DNA from: JAFALX01 sp050734185
GTDB lineage: Bacteria > Chloroflexota > Dormibacteria > Aeolococcales > Aeolococcaceae
Reading direction: 5' to 3'
NCBI GenBank assembly: GCA_050734185.1
Contig: JBOHUE010000045.1
Location: 1-24,925, forward strand
DNA: 24,925 bases
Numbering within the stretch: the first letter of the stretch is position 1; each line of letters begins with the position of its first letter. The notes under the pieces are model-generated. The model had not been told where the DNA came from. It did not search any database and saw only the letters and a program-made list of their open reading frames with translations. A program made the position numbers and the translations under genes. Below, piece after piece: positions 1-6,726 of this stretch.

Positions 1-2
1 GC

Positions 3-53
3 GGTCGTCACGGACGGCGCGCCGTGCCCGCGGCGACCGACGCGGCCACGTGA
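3..53 (+). CDS. 3' end of an upstream gene (partial)
   Basis: An open frame enters from the left edge and stops at the TGA at 51-53. The visible 16 residues (ending PAATDAAT) are not diagnostic. The stop overlaps the GTG start of the next gene as GTGA, the usual arrangement of translationally coupled genes in this window, so this is probably the tail of the preceding operon member. Nothing can be said about function. Confidence 0.4.
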   Translation, partial: GRHGRRAVPAATDAAT

Positions 54-1288
54 GCCCGCTCATCGTCGCGGCGGTGTGGGCGGCCGCTGGCATCGCCGCC
101 GGGGCGCTGCTCCCCGCGCTGCGTCTCCGCAGGCTGGGCGTCCTGGTCCCGCTCGCCGGCCTTGTCGCGGTCCTCTTCGTGGCACCAGGTCAGGCGTCCG
201 CGCCGGGCGCCGGGCCGGTCGGTACGCTCGGACTCGACCGCGTGGCCCTTGGACTCATAGCGGCCGCGGCGGGCTCGCTTGCGGCAACGCTGCTGCTCGC
301 CCCCACCGTCGAGCCGGCGCAGCTGCGTGCCATGGGCCTCGCGGGTGCCGCCATCGTGATCGCGCTCGCGACCGGCAGCGCGATCGTCTGGGCAATCGCG
401 TTTGTGGGAGGTCTGTCCGTGCTCGCGCTGCGCTGGATTGCCAGCGCTCCCGGGCGGGCGACGTTCGCCTCGGGACGGGCAGCCGTCCCAGGCGCCGCAG
501 CGCTGCTCGGGGCAGCGCCGTTTCTGCCGGTGAGCGATGTGCTGACCGGGCCGCGGCCGGTGGTGGTGTCCGGGCTGCTCGCGTGCGGGCTTGCCTCGCT
601 CACCGGACTCCTGCCGCTCGGCGGGTGGACCATCGGCGCGCTCACCAGCGTGCCGGCCGTCGACTCCGCCGTCTGGACGGCGCTGGTGGCGCCGGCCGCG
701 CTCCTCGCCGCGCTGCGGCTGCAGCCGCAGCTGCCGCCGCTCGCGCTGGTGTACTTCGAGGGAATCCTCACGGTCCTCGGGCTGGCGACCGCACTCTGGC
801 AGGGGATCAACGCGCAGCGCACCGCGGGACGCGGACGCTATGCGCGGATCCTGCTGGCCGACCTCGCGCTCGCGGCGGCCGCCGCCGGCACCGGGCACGA
901 GAGCCTGGCACTTTCGGCGCTGCTGCTCCTGGCCATGACCCACCTGAGCGCTGCCCCGCTGCTGCTCCAGGACGCTGAGGTGCGCCCCCGCGCCCGGCGG
1001 GTTGCGTGGCTCCTTGTCTGCGGGCTACCCCCGGCGCCGAGCTTCTGGGGGCGGCTGGCCGTCGTCGAGGCACTGAGCGCGAGCTCGTTCTGGGGGATGC
1101 TGGCGGCGCTCGCCGTGCTCGCCATGCTGTTCGTCTCGGCCTTGCTGGCGGCGCTGCGGGAGCGGGAGGTGCTGCCCGCGGCCGCGGTCCTCAGCCGGGA
1201 CGCGCTGGCCTGGTGCGTCGTCGCCGGCGGCGTCGTCGCCGGCCTTGTTCCCGGCGCGACCCTTTCGCTGGTCTTCGGGGTGCACTGA
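50..1288 (+). CDS. Complex-I/antiporter-like membrane subunit (NuoN/HyfF-like, divergent)
   Basis: A 412-aa, almost entirely hydrophobic protein with about a dozen predicted membrane segments. The C-terminal GLPPAPSFWGR stretch resembles the G-hPP-aGF-GK loop of proton-translocating NADH-quinone oxidoreductase or hydrogenase-4 subunits (NuoL/M/N family), and the region before it has the alternating loop pattern of that family. The charged residues that carry protons in the family are not obvious: where NuoN-type proteins have a Lys before the VPFH/W loop, this one reads LTGLLPLGGW, and the loop Lys is Arg (FWGR). GTG start chosen from the GTGA overlap with the upstream frame. The next gene starts 1 bp after its stop, so it is an operon member. 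The family call is inference from short motifs; it could be a structural, non-pumping paralogue. Confidence 0.5.
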   Translation: MSPLIVAAVWAAAGIAAGALLPALRLRRLGVLVPLAGLVAVLFVAPGQASAPGAGPVGTLGLDRVALGLIAAAAGSLAATLLLAPTVEPAQLRAMGLAGAAIVIALATGSAIVWAIAFVGGLSVLALRWIASAPGRATFASGRAAVPGAAALLGAAPFLPVSDVLTGPRPVVVSGLLACGLASLTGLLPLGGWTIGALTSVPAVDSAVWTALVAPAALLAALRLQPQLPPLALVYFEGILTVLGLATALWQGINAQRTAGRGRYARILLADLALAAAAAGTGHESLALSALLLLAMTHLSAAPLLLQDAEVRPRARRVAWLLVCGLPPAPSFWGRLAVVEALSASSFWGMLAALAVLAMLFVSALLAALREREVLPAAAVLSRDALAWCVVAGGVVAGLVPGATLSLVFGVH

Positions 1289-1289
1289 C

Positions 1290-2021
1290 ATGGACGCGCT
1301 CGGAGCCGCCCAGGCGGTGCTGGCGCTCGCCCTGATCCCGGGAGGCGCGTTGCTGGCAGCGTCCGGCTGGGCCGCGGCGGCCGCGGCGGGACGGCGCGGG
1401 ACCTGGTCACTCGAAGCTCGCGAGCTGTTCGCGTTGTTGCTGCTCGATGTCGCCGTCGCGCAGGCACCGCTTCCGGGGTCTCCGATCGGTACTCTGCCGC
1501 CGGGTCAGGGAGCGGCGCCCAACCTCGCCGTGGCAGCCCTGCTGCTGGCGGGAGCGCTGGTGGCGGCGATGCCGCCCACCCGCCGGCGCCTGCCCCTGAT
1601 GCTCGCCGCCATCCTCGTTGCGGCCGCGCTGGCCGTGGGCTTCGGCGCCGCCTCGCTGTCGCTGCCGGCCATCATGGGTCACCCGGGCGCGGCGATGCTT
1701 GCGGCCCGGGCCGGATTGGCGGCCGCGGTACTGCTCGCGGGCCCAGTGCTGACCTCGGGCAGCCGTCTGTCGGCGGCGGGCGAGGCAACACTTCTCGCCG
1801 GGCTGGCCCTGCTCGTACTGTCGCTCCTGGCCCCGCCGGGACTGCCGGCATGGCAGGCGGCCCTGGCCGCCGCAGCAGTGGTCACGGTCGCGGTCGCGTA
1901 CGCGGCCGGGGTCCTCCGGTGGCGCGCTCAGCTCGCTCAGATCGACGCCGGGACCGGCGTGGCCTGCGTGCTCGCCGGGGCGGCGACACTCGCTGCCGTG
2001 ACGATCTCTACACTGATCTGA
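1290..2021 (+). CDS. Polytopic membrane protein, likely partner of the preceding subunit
   Basis: 243 residues from ATG 1290, the codon immediately after the upstream TGA (1286-1288); an earlier in-frame ATG at 1245 would overlap the upstream gene by 44 bp and gives an uncharacteristic charged N-terminus. The sequence is rich in Ala and Leu with about seven hydrophobic segments, separated by short loops such as MPPTRRRLP and RWRAQ. No family-specific motif is recognised. Gene order and tight spacing suggest it belongs to the same complex as the NuoN-like gene, for example as a second antiporter-like or HyfE/NuoH-like subunit, but that is context only. It is the last gene before the promoter region of maf. 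Confidence 0.55.
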   Translation: MDALGAAQAVLALALIPGGALLAASGWAAAAAAGRRGTWSLEARELFALLLLDVAVAQAPLPGSPIGTLPPGQGAAPNLAVAALLLAGALVAAMPPTRRRLPLMLAAILVAAALAVGFGAASLSLPAIMGHPGAAMLAARAGLAAAVLLAGPVLTSGSRLSAAGEATLLAGLALLVLSLLAPPGLPAWQAALAAAAVVTVAVAYAAGVLRWRAQLAQIDAGTGVACVLAGAATLAAVTISTLI

Positions 2022-2028
2022 AGAACAC

Positions 2029-2043
2029 ACTCGATCATCGAGT
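2029..2043. promoter_or_regulatory. Perfect 15-bp palindrome, candidate operator upstream of maf
   Basis: ACTCGAT-C-ATCGAGT is a perfect inverted repeat with 7-bp arms and a 1-bp centre, too tight for a hairpin but typical of a dimeric repressor site. It covers the place where the -35 element of the TACGAT promoter (2054-2059) would sit, 10 bp upstream of the -10 box. The cognate regulator cannot be named from the sequence. Confidence 0.45.
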
Positions 2044-2053
2044 GACGCAGTGC

Positions 2054-2059
2054 TACGAT
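2054..2059 (+). promoter_or_regulatory. -10 box of the maf promoter
   Basis: TGC-TACGAT is an extended -10 (TGn plus TACGAT). At 17-bp spacing the -35 position (2031-2036) reads TCGATC, a weak match that lies inside the palindrome. Predicted transcription starts near 2066, giving about 95 nt of leader before maf. Confidence 0.45.
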
Positions 2060-2069
2060 CGAGGTGTCG

Positions 2070-2100
2070 GACGGGTTTTGGCCATTTGCGGCCAGCCGTC
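2070..2100 (+). other. Stem-loop in the maf leader
   Basis: GACGG (2070-2074) pairs with CCGTC (2096-2100), and inside it GGCC (2080-2083) pairs with GGCC (2090-2093) around a 6-nt loop. It lies at the very start of the predicted transcript. No U-tract follows, so it is not an intrinsic terminator; it may be an mRNA-stabilising or regulatory element. Seen by eye only, no folding energy computed. Confidence 0.3.
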
Positions 2101-2160
2101 GCGCAACAGGGGTTCTCGGCGGAGTGAAGGACGAAGGTTGATTGACGTGACGCCGTGCCG

Positions 2161-2820
2161 ATGATCCGGATCGTCCTGGCATCGTCGTCCCCGCGGCGGC
2201 GGGAGCTGCTCACCCGAGCCGGCATTCGCTTCAACGTCATCGACCCCCCAGAGGACGCACCCCCACCCCCAGGGGTCTGCGCCGACCTCGCGGTCCAGCT
2301 GATCGCTCACCACAAGGCCGCTGCCATCAGCGAGCGTGTCCCCGCTGACACCTTCGTGCTCGCTGCCGACACCATGGTGGTCGGTCCGAACGGGCCGCTC
2401 GGCAAACCGCACAACCCCGACCGTGCGCACAGCATGCTGTGCGAGCTGCGCGGACGGAGGCACACGGTGCTCACCGGCGTGTGCGCGCTGCGCACAGGAA
2501 CGGAGTCGGTGGCGCTGGCGGTCAGCCGGTCCGCGGTGAAGATGCGCGACTACGGCGAGGACGAGATAGCCCGCTACGTCGCGTCCGGTGAGCCGCTCGA
2601 CCGAGCCGGGGCGTACGCGATTCAGGGCGGCGGCGGCGACCTCGTCGAAGCCGTCGGCGGCAGAGTTGACACCGTCATCGGTCTCGATGTGAGGCTTGCG
2701 CTGCAGCTGCTCAGCGACGTCGGCTATCCCGACCCGCTGCCGCGCCCCTCGGATGTCTCACTGACCCCGCCACGGGTGCGCCGGCCGCTGACACCGATGC
2801 GCGCGCCCTCGCGAGTCTGA
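2161..2820 (+). CDS. maf: Maf-family nucleoside triphosphate pyrophosphatase
   Basis: 219 residues. Maf proteins hydrolyse non-canonical or modified NTPs (dTTP/UTP-type or m7GTP-type) to NMP and pyrophosphate in the cytoplasm and are linked to septum control. The N-terminal LASSSPRRREL is the substrate-loop signature, AADTMV near residue 70 holds the catalytic Asp, followed by LGKP and, near residue 158, the AIQGGGGDLVE and DTVIGL blocks. A roughly 25-residue Pro/Arg-rich tail after LLSDVGYPDP exceeds the family core. ATG 2161 is chosen; GTG 2155, two codons upstream, is equally possible and neither has a good Shine-Dalgarno. It is the first gene of the housekeeping block, with its own promoter at 2054. 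Confidence 0.93.
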   Translation: MIRIVLASSSPRRRELLTRAGIRFNVIDPPEDAPPPPGVCADLAVQLIAHHKAAAISERVPADTFVLAADTMVVGPNGPLGKPHNPDRAHSMLCELRGRRHTVLTGVCALRTGTESVALAVSRSAVKMRDYGEDEIARYVASGEPLDRAGAYAIQGGGGDLVEAVGGRVDTVIGLDVRLALQLLSDVGYPDPLPRPSDVSLTPPRVRRPLTPMRAPSRV

Positions 2821-2827
2821 GCAGCCG

Positions 2828-3799
2828 CTGACCGGCACGCGCAGCCGTCTGGCATCCTCGCTCGTCGGGCTCTTCGTGCTCGCCGGCGTGCTTCCGCTGC
2901 TCGCGGCGTGCGGTGGCAACGGTCAGATCTCGGTGAAGCTCGGGTATGCGGGCTCGCAGGGCCCGTTCACCCCGTCGGACCAGCCGGAGTTTCAAATCAC
3001 GGTCACCAACAACGGTCCGTCCGATGCTCCGGGGGTCGAGGTGCGCGTCAACCTGCCGAACACGATGCATTACCGCTCGTCCAGCATCAGCGGCTTCGGC
3101 AACGCGCGAACGCAGGTCGTGGACGCGCGGGTGGGGACGTCACAGCCGGCGTGGGGCTTCTGGAACCTGGCAGCGCCTGCGGCCGGAAGTCAGGTGTGCG
3201 CGTCCTGCCTCGTGATCACGTTCACGACCGACGTCTCTGCGCAACCGGGCGACCTCACGGTGTCGGCGCGTGCGCAGGGTGACAACACGGCGGGTGAGGT
3301 GTCGAGCAACGACCTCAAGCTGACGGTGAACGGTGCACCAAAACTCGGGCTCAGCGCGCGCGTGCAGGCGGGGACCCTCAACGCCGGCGCGACGGCGAAC
3401 TACGCTGTGACGATCACCAACAGCGGTACCGGCCCGGCGCAGAACGTGTCGCTGCTGGTGACGTTGCCACCCGTGATGACATGGCAGAAGAGCAACACGC
3501 CATTCCCCGGCAACGCGTCGCGCAGCAACCCGACCGACCCCCTCAAGGGCGCGGTCGAGGTCTTCTACAGCGGGTGGACTCTGCCTGCCGCCAGCGGAAG
3601 CGGGCCCGGCATCGTGACGGTCACGTTCACCGCGGCGACCTCCCCGGCGCCGGCGACCGGCAGCTACACATTGAGCGCGCAGGTCACCGACCAGCAGGGC
3701 GACCTCGTCACCCTCACCAATGCCGCCCCAATCCAGGTCGTGGGCGTCAGCCCGAGCGCGCCGGCCTCGCCTGCGCCGGCCAGCCCGTCGCCGCATTAG
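2828..3799 (+). CDS. Secreted lipoprotein with two DUF11/CARDB-like repeats
   Basis: 323 residues if started at CTG 2828. The signal peptide is then textbook for a lipoprotein: Arg5 and Arg7, a hydrophobic stretch (LVGLFVLAGVLPLL) and the lipobox LAAC with Cys28. The only standard start in the frame before the lipobox is GTG 2876, which would leave 11 residues and no positive charge; the frame is closed by a TGA at 2789-2791. The mature part holds two beta-sandwich repeats, roughly residues 45-155 and 165-300, each beginning with an ITVTNNGPSDAPGV- or AVTITNSGTGPAQNV-type strand as in DUF11/CARDB surface domains. It ends in a low-complexity Ala/Pro/Ser tail. Likely exposed on the outer face of the membrane; ligand unknown. 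It starts 7 bp after maf. Confidence 0.8.
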   Translation: MTGTRSRLASSLVGLFVLAGVLPLLAACGGNGQISVKLGYAGSQGPFTPSDQPEFQITVTNNGPSDAPGVEVRVNLPNTMHYRSSSISGFGNARTQVVDARVGTSQPAWGFWNLAAPAAGSQVCASCLVITFTTDVSAQPGDLTVSARAQGDNTAGEVSSNDLKLTVNGAPKLGLSARVQAGTLNAGATANYAVTITNSGTGPAQNVSLLVTLPPVMTWQKSNTPFPGNASRSNPTDPLKGAVEVFYSGWTLPAASGSGPGIVTVTFTAATSPAPATGSYTLSAQVTDQQGDLVTLTNAAPIQVVGVSPSAPASPAPASPSPH

Positions 3800-3815
3800 G
3801 CCGCCGAACGCGTGC

Positions 3816-3821
3816 TATCCT
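3816..3821 (+). promoter_or_regulatory. -10 box of the rplU promoter
   Basis: TGC-TATCCT, an extended -10 in the gap between the lipoprotein stop and rplU. No convincing -35 is visible. Transcription would start near 3828, leaving about 68 nt of leader, the only clearly leadered ribosomal-protein transcript here. Confidence 0.45.
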
Positions 3822-3873
3822 CGGCACGGCGCGCCGCCGCATGCGTTGCTGTCCGCACGCAAAGAGACTGATT

Positions 3874-3885
3874 GCGCGGTCGCGC
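3874..3885 (+). other. Short GC hairpin just upstream of the rplU start
   Basis: GCGC-GGTC-GCGC can pair as a compact hairpin ending 10 nt before the rplU ATG, in a leader that lacks a clear Shine-Dalgarno. It could influence initiation on bL21 mRNA, which is autoregulated in some bacteria, but the stem is short and the region is GC-rich, so chance is a real alternative. Confidence 0.2.
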
Positions 3886-3895
3886 CACTGAAGAG

Positions 3896-4501
3896 ATGTA
3901 CGCAATTCTGAAGCACGGCGGTCATCAGTACCGCGTCGCCGCCGGCGACCGCCTCCTCGTGGACCGGCTCGCGGTCGAGATCGGCTCGAAGGTGACGCTC
4001 GAGCCCGTGCTCTTTGTCGCCGACGGCGACAAGGCGGAGGTGGGCGCCGGTGCTGTGGCGGGCGCGAAGGTCGTCGCCACCGTCGTCGCACACCGGCGCG
4101 GCCGCAAGCTTCGCGTCTTCACCTTCAAGCCCAAGAAGCGCCATCGCCGCACCCTCGGCCATCGCAGCGAGCTCACCGAGCTCGTGGTGGAGGAGGTCGC
4201 GACGGCGACCTCGTCGTCGAAGCGTCAGGTCGACAAGCCGGCGGCGAAGGCGAAAACGCCGGCAGCCGCAAAGGCATCTGCGCCTGCGGAAGCGCCGGCC
4301 GAGGCGGCACCCGAGGTGGCACCCGAGGCACCACGCCGCGCGCGACGGACGCAGCCCGCCACGGCCGAGGCGAGCCCGCCGGCAGCGACGGCGGACGACG
4401 GGCCCGCCGAGAGCGACCTGGCAGCTGAGGCGGCGGCCGAGGCCGACGCGCCCAAGGCGAAACGAACCACGCGGCCACGGAGAAAGGCAGATGGCGCATA
4501 A
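3896..4501 (+). CDS. rplU: Ribosomal protein bL21 with long C-terminal extension
   Basis: 201 residues from ATG 3896 (MYAILKHGGHQYRV, the canonical bL21 N-terminus). Residues 1 to about 102 are the conserved core binding 23S rRNA domains, including the KRHRRTLGHR basic motif. The remaining roughly 100 residues are a low-complexity Ala/Glu/Pro/Lys tail; bL21 is usually 100-105 residues. The tail has a 12-nt tandem repeat at DNA level and ends in a basic patch (KRTTRPRRK). A TTG start at 3872 is possible but unnecessary. The stop overlaps rpmA by 11 bp, so the two are co-translated. The function of the tail is unknown; it may be surface exposed. Confidence 0.95.
   Translation: MYAILKHGGHQYRVAAGDRLLVDRLAVEIGSKVTLEPVLFVADGDKAEVGAGAVAGAKVVATVVAHRRGRKLRVFTFKPKKRHRRTLGHRSELTELVVEEVATATSSSKRQVDKPAAKAKTPAAAKASAPAEAPAEAAPEVAPEAPRRARRTQPATAEASPPAATADDGPAESDLAAEAAAEADAPKAKRTTRPRRKADGA
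4301..4324 (+). repeat. 12-nt tandem repeat in the bL21 tail
   Basis: Two copies of GAGGYGGCACCC follow each other directly, with a partial third (GAGGCACC) after them, encoding the EAAPEVAPEAP stretch. Slippage at such repeats is a likely source of length variation in the tail. Confidence 0.6.
4479..4487 (+). promoter_or_regulatory. Ribosome binding site of rpmA
   Basis: GGAGAAAGG lies 3-8 nt before the rpmA ATG. It is one of the very few strong Shine-Dalgarno sequences in the window and sits inside the rplU coding sequence, which decides the ATG at 4491 and supports independent initiation on rpmA. Confidence 0.75.
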
Positions 4502-4814
4502 GAAGGGCGGCGGCAGCTCGCGCAACGGCCGCGACAGCAAGCCCAAGCGCCTCGGCGTGAAGCGCCAGAACGGCGAGGTCGTCCTCGCCGGCGGCATCCT
4601 CGTCCGTCAGCGTGGCACCAAGATCCTCGCCGGTGAGAACGTCGGCGTCGGTCGCGACCACACGCTCTATGCCCGTGTGAGTGGCGTCGTCGCGTTCGAC
4701 CACGCGGGCCATGACCGCACCCGGGCAAACGTCCGCGCCGTCCCCGTGCTCCGCATCGGGGACATGATCGAGGACGTCGTCATCGTGGCGGAGCCGGCGC
4801 AGGCGGCTGGCTGA
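4491..4814 (+). CDS. rpmA: Ribosomal protein bL27
   Basis: 107 residues. The N-terminus MAHKKGGGSSRNGRDS reaches the peptidyl-transferase centre in the 50S subunit and is fully canonical, without the cleavable extension found in Firmicutes. The family core (KRLGVKRQNGE, AGGILVRQRGTK, GVGRDHTLYA) is intact. The C-terminus (about 20 residues ending VAEPAQAAG) is longer than the common 85-residue form. It overlaps rplU by 11 bp and probably overlaps the obgE start. Confidence 0.97.
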   Translation: MAHKKGGGSSRNGRDSKPKRLGVKRQNGEVVLAGGILVRQRGTKILAGENVGVGRDHTLYARVSGVVAFDHAGHDRTRANVRAVPVLRIGDMIEDVVIVAEPAQAAG

Positions 4815-6105
4815 GCGCGTCCGACCCGGGGGCTCGTTTCTCGACGAGGTCGACATCGACCTCGCCGCCGGCAACGGCGGCCGCGGCGCGGTGAGCTTCC
4901 GCCACGAGAAATACATCCCGGAAGGCGGTCCCGACGGGGGTGACGGCGGCCGCGGCGGGAACGTGATCATCCTTGCCGACTCCGACGACATCTCGCTCAC
5001 GATGTTTCGCGAGCGGCGGTCGTTTCGCGCCGGCGCGGGCCGCGCGGGGGAGGGCGGTCGCCGCTCGGGGCGCGATGGTGACGACCTGGTGCTCCACGTG
5101 CCGCCGGGTACCGTCATTCGCGAGGACACCACGGTGCTCGCCGACCTCGACCGGCGAGGCGCGGAGATGGTGGTTGCTCAGGGCGGCGGCGGCGGCCGCG
5201 GCAACGCGCGCTTTGCCACGGCGACGCGACAGGCACCGCGCGTCAGCGAGCTGGGCGAGCATGGCGAGCGCCGCCGCGTGCATCTCGAACTGAAGCTGAT
5301 CGCGGACATCGGCCTCGTGGGCTTGCCAAACGCCGGGAAGTCGACGCTCCTGGCCGCGCTCACCGGAGCACATCCGCGCATCGGGGACTACCCGTTCACG
5401 ACCCTGCACCCAAATCTCGGTGTCGCCGAGACGACCTTCGGGCGAACGCTGCTCATCGCCGACGTGCCGGGTCTGATCGCGGGCGCGCACAGGGGCGCAG
5501 GGCTCGGCATCGGATTCCTGCGTCATCTCGAGCGCACGCGCGTCCTGGTGCACGTGGTCGACGCGGCGGCGGGCGTCGCCGCGGCGCGCGATGCGATACG
5601 CGTGATCGATGACGAGCTGCGCTCGTTCAGCGCCGTCCTGGCGGAGCGCCCGCGGATTGTCGCGTTCAACAAGGTCGACGTCGCAGAGGGCGCGGCGACC
5701 GCCGACGCGCTCATCGGTGCGCACCCGGATGCCTTCCGGATCTCCGCGGCGACCGGCGACGGCTGCGCCGCGTTGCTCGCTGCCGCCGCACTGCTTGTGG
5801 AGCGAGCCGCGTCCGCGTCCACCACCACCACGACGGTGGTCGACGCCACGCACCGCCGCTACACGCACCGCGTGCGCGGCGCGCCGTCCGTCGCGCGCGA
5901 CGGTGATGTGTTTCGCGTCAGCGGCGCGACGGTTGAGCGCATGGTCGACGCCACCGACCTCGACAGCGAGGAAGCCGTCGCGCGCCTGCAGCGGCGGATG
6001 CGGCGTGCCGGTGTCGACGACGCACTTCGTGCTGCCGGCGCGAAGGACGGTGACACGGTTCGTATCGGCGACAGTGAGTTCACGTTCAGCGAGGAGGGCG
6101 GGTGA
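4807..6105 (+). CDS. obgE: GTPase ObgE/CgtA, ribosome assembly factor
   Basis: 432 residues if started at CTG 4807. Obg is a GTPase acting in late 50S maturation and stress signalling. The Gly-rich Obg fold comes first (FLDEVDIDLAAGNGGRGAVS, GGPDGGDGGRGG), then the G domain with G1 GLPNAGKST near 171, the YPFTT switch, G3 DVPGL near 219, G4 NKVD near 288 and G5 SAATG, then an OCT domain (about 345-432). The first strand of the Obg fold (FLDEVDID) is encoded upstream of GTG 4891, the first standard start in the frame. The frame is open back to 4768 with no ATG, GTG or TTG, so CTG 4807, overlapping the rpmA stop by 8 bp, is the likely initiator. Otherwise the gene is N-terminally clipped or there is an assembly error. 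It ends in a GTGA overlap with nadD. Confidence 0.93.
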   Translation: MAERVRPGGSFLDEVDIDLAAGNGGRGAVSFRHEKYIPEGGPDGGDGGRGGNVIILADSDDISLTMFRERRSFRAGAGRAGEGGRRSGRDGDDLVLHVPPGTVIREDTTVLADLDRRGAEMVVAQGGGGGRGNARFATATRQAPRVSELGEHGERRRVHLELKLIADIGLVGLPNAGKSTLLAALTGAHPRIGDYPFTTLHPNLGVAETTFGRTLLIADVPGLIAGAHRGAGLGIGFLRHLERTRVLVHVVDAAAGVAAARDAIRVIDDELRSFSAVLAERPRIVAFNKVDVAEGAATADALIGAHPDAFRISAATGDGCAALLAAAALLVERAASASTTTTTVVDATHRRYTHRVRGAPSVARDGDVFRVSGATVERMVDATDLDSEEAVARLQRRMRRAGVDDALRAAGAKDGDTVRIGDSEFTFSEEGG

Positions 6106-6716
6106 GCCGGCGCGTCGTGCTGTACGGCGGCACGTTCGACCCGGTGACCACCGCGCACACCGTCGTCGCCGACCAGGCGCAGCGGCTCTTGCAGCCGGAC
6201 GAGTTCTGGTTCGTCGTCGACAACGCCCCGGGCAGGCGCAAGCGCGTGTACGCGCCTGCACTGCTGCGACTGGCGATGGTGGGTGAGTCGGTCGCCGGTG
6301 ACCCGCGCTTCCGCGTCGTTGACATCGAGATCCGCCGCGGTGGGGTGACGTACACCGCCGAGACCATGGACGCGCTGCACCTCTCGCATCCGGCCGACCG
6401 GTTCGAGTTGCTGGTCGGCGCCGACTCGGCGCGGACCATCAACAGCTGGCGGTACGCCGACCGCCTTCTGGAGCGAGAGTGGTTCGACATCGTCAACCGG
6501 AGCGGTGAGCAGCCGCTGACGCTCGACGAGGCGGCCGCGCTCGGCTACGCGCCGGAACGCACGCAGCTGCTCGAGATCGCGTCGCCGAGGCTCAGCGCCA
6601 GCGACGTCCGCCGGCGCGTGGCGCGGGGCGAACCGCTCGACGGTCTCGTGCCCCAACCCGCCCTCGACGTGATCCGCCGTGAGGGGCTGTATGCCGGGCG
6701 TGCAACGCGGGCATAA
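6102..6716 (+). CDS. nadD: Nicotinate-nucleotide adenylyltransferase
   Basis: 204 residues. It transfers AMP from ATP to nicotinate mononucleotide, forming deamido-NAD in NAD synthesis. The N-terminal GGTFDPVTTAH (9-19) is the nucleotidyltransferase motif; the usual HxGH appears as TTAH, so first His is Thr and Gly is Ala. The C-terminal ASPRLSASDVRRR matches the ISSTxxR motif, and RFELLVGADSA and SWR are family blocks. Start GTG 6102 overlaps the obgE stop as GTGA. The neighbourhood obgE-nadD-rsfS is widely conserved and supports the call. The substituted HxGH is worth noting but the Thr form occurs in related T/HxGH enzymes. Confidence 0.92.
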   Translation: MSRRVVLYGGTFDPVTTAHTVVADQAQRLLQPDEFWFVVDNAPGRRKRVYAPALLRLAMVGESVAGDPRFRVVDIEIRRGGVTYTAETMDALHLSHPADRFELLVGADSARTINSWRYADRLLEREWFDIVNRSGEQPLTLDEAAALGYAPERTQLLEIASPRLSASDVRRRVARGEPLDGLVPQPALDVIRREGLYAGRATRA

Positions 6717-6717
6717 T
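6712..6717 (+). promoter_or_regulatory. -10 box directly before rsfS (leaderless)
   Basis: CATAAT, overlapping the nadD stop codon, ends 9 nt before the rsfS ATG, so a transcript starting 6-8 nt downstream would begin at or within a few bases of the start codon. No Shine-Dalgarno is present. The box may be partly forced by the TAA stop. Confidence 0.35.
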
Positions 6718-6726
6718 GACGAGCGG

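Noticed and set aside
4780..6261. 493-codon minus-strand open frame opposite obgE
   Set aside because: Antisense to an unambiguous Obg GTPase; Arg/Ala-rich composition with no domain pattern.
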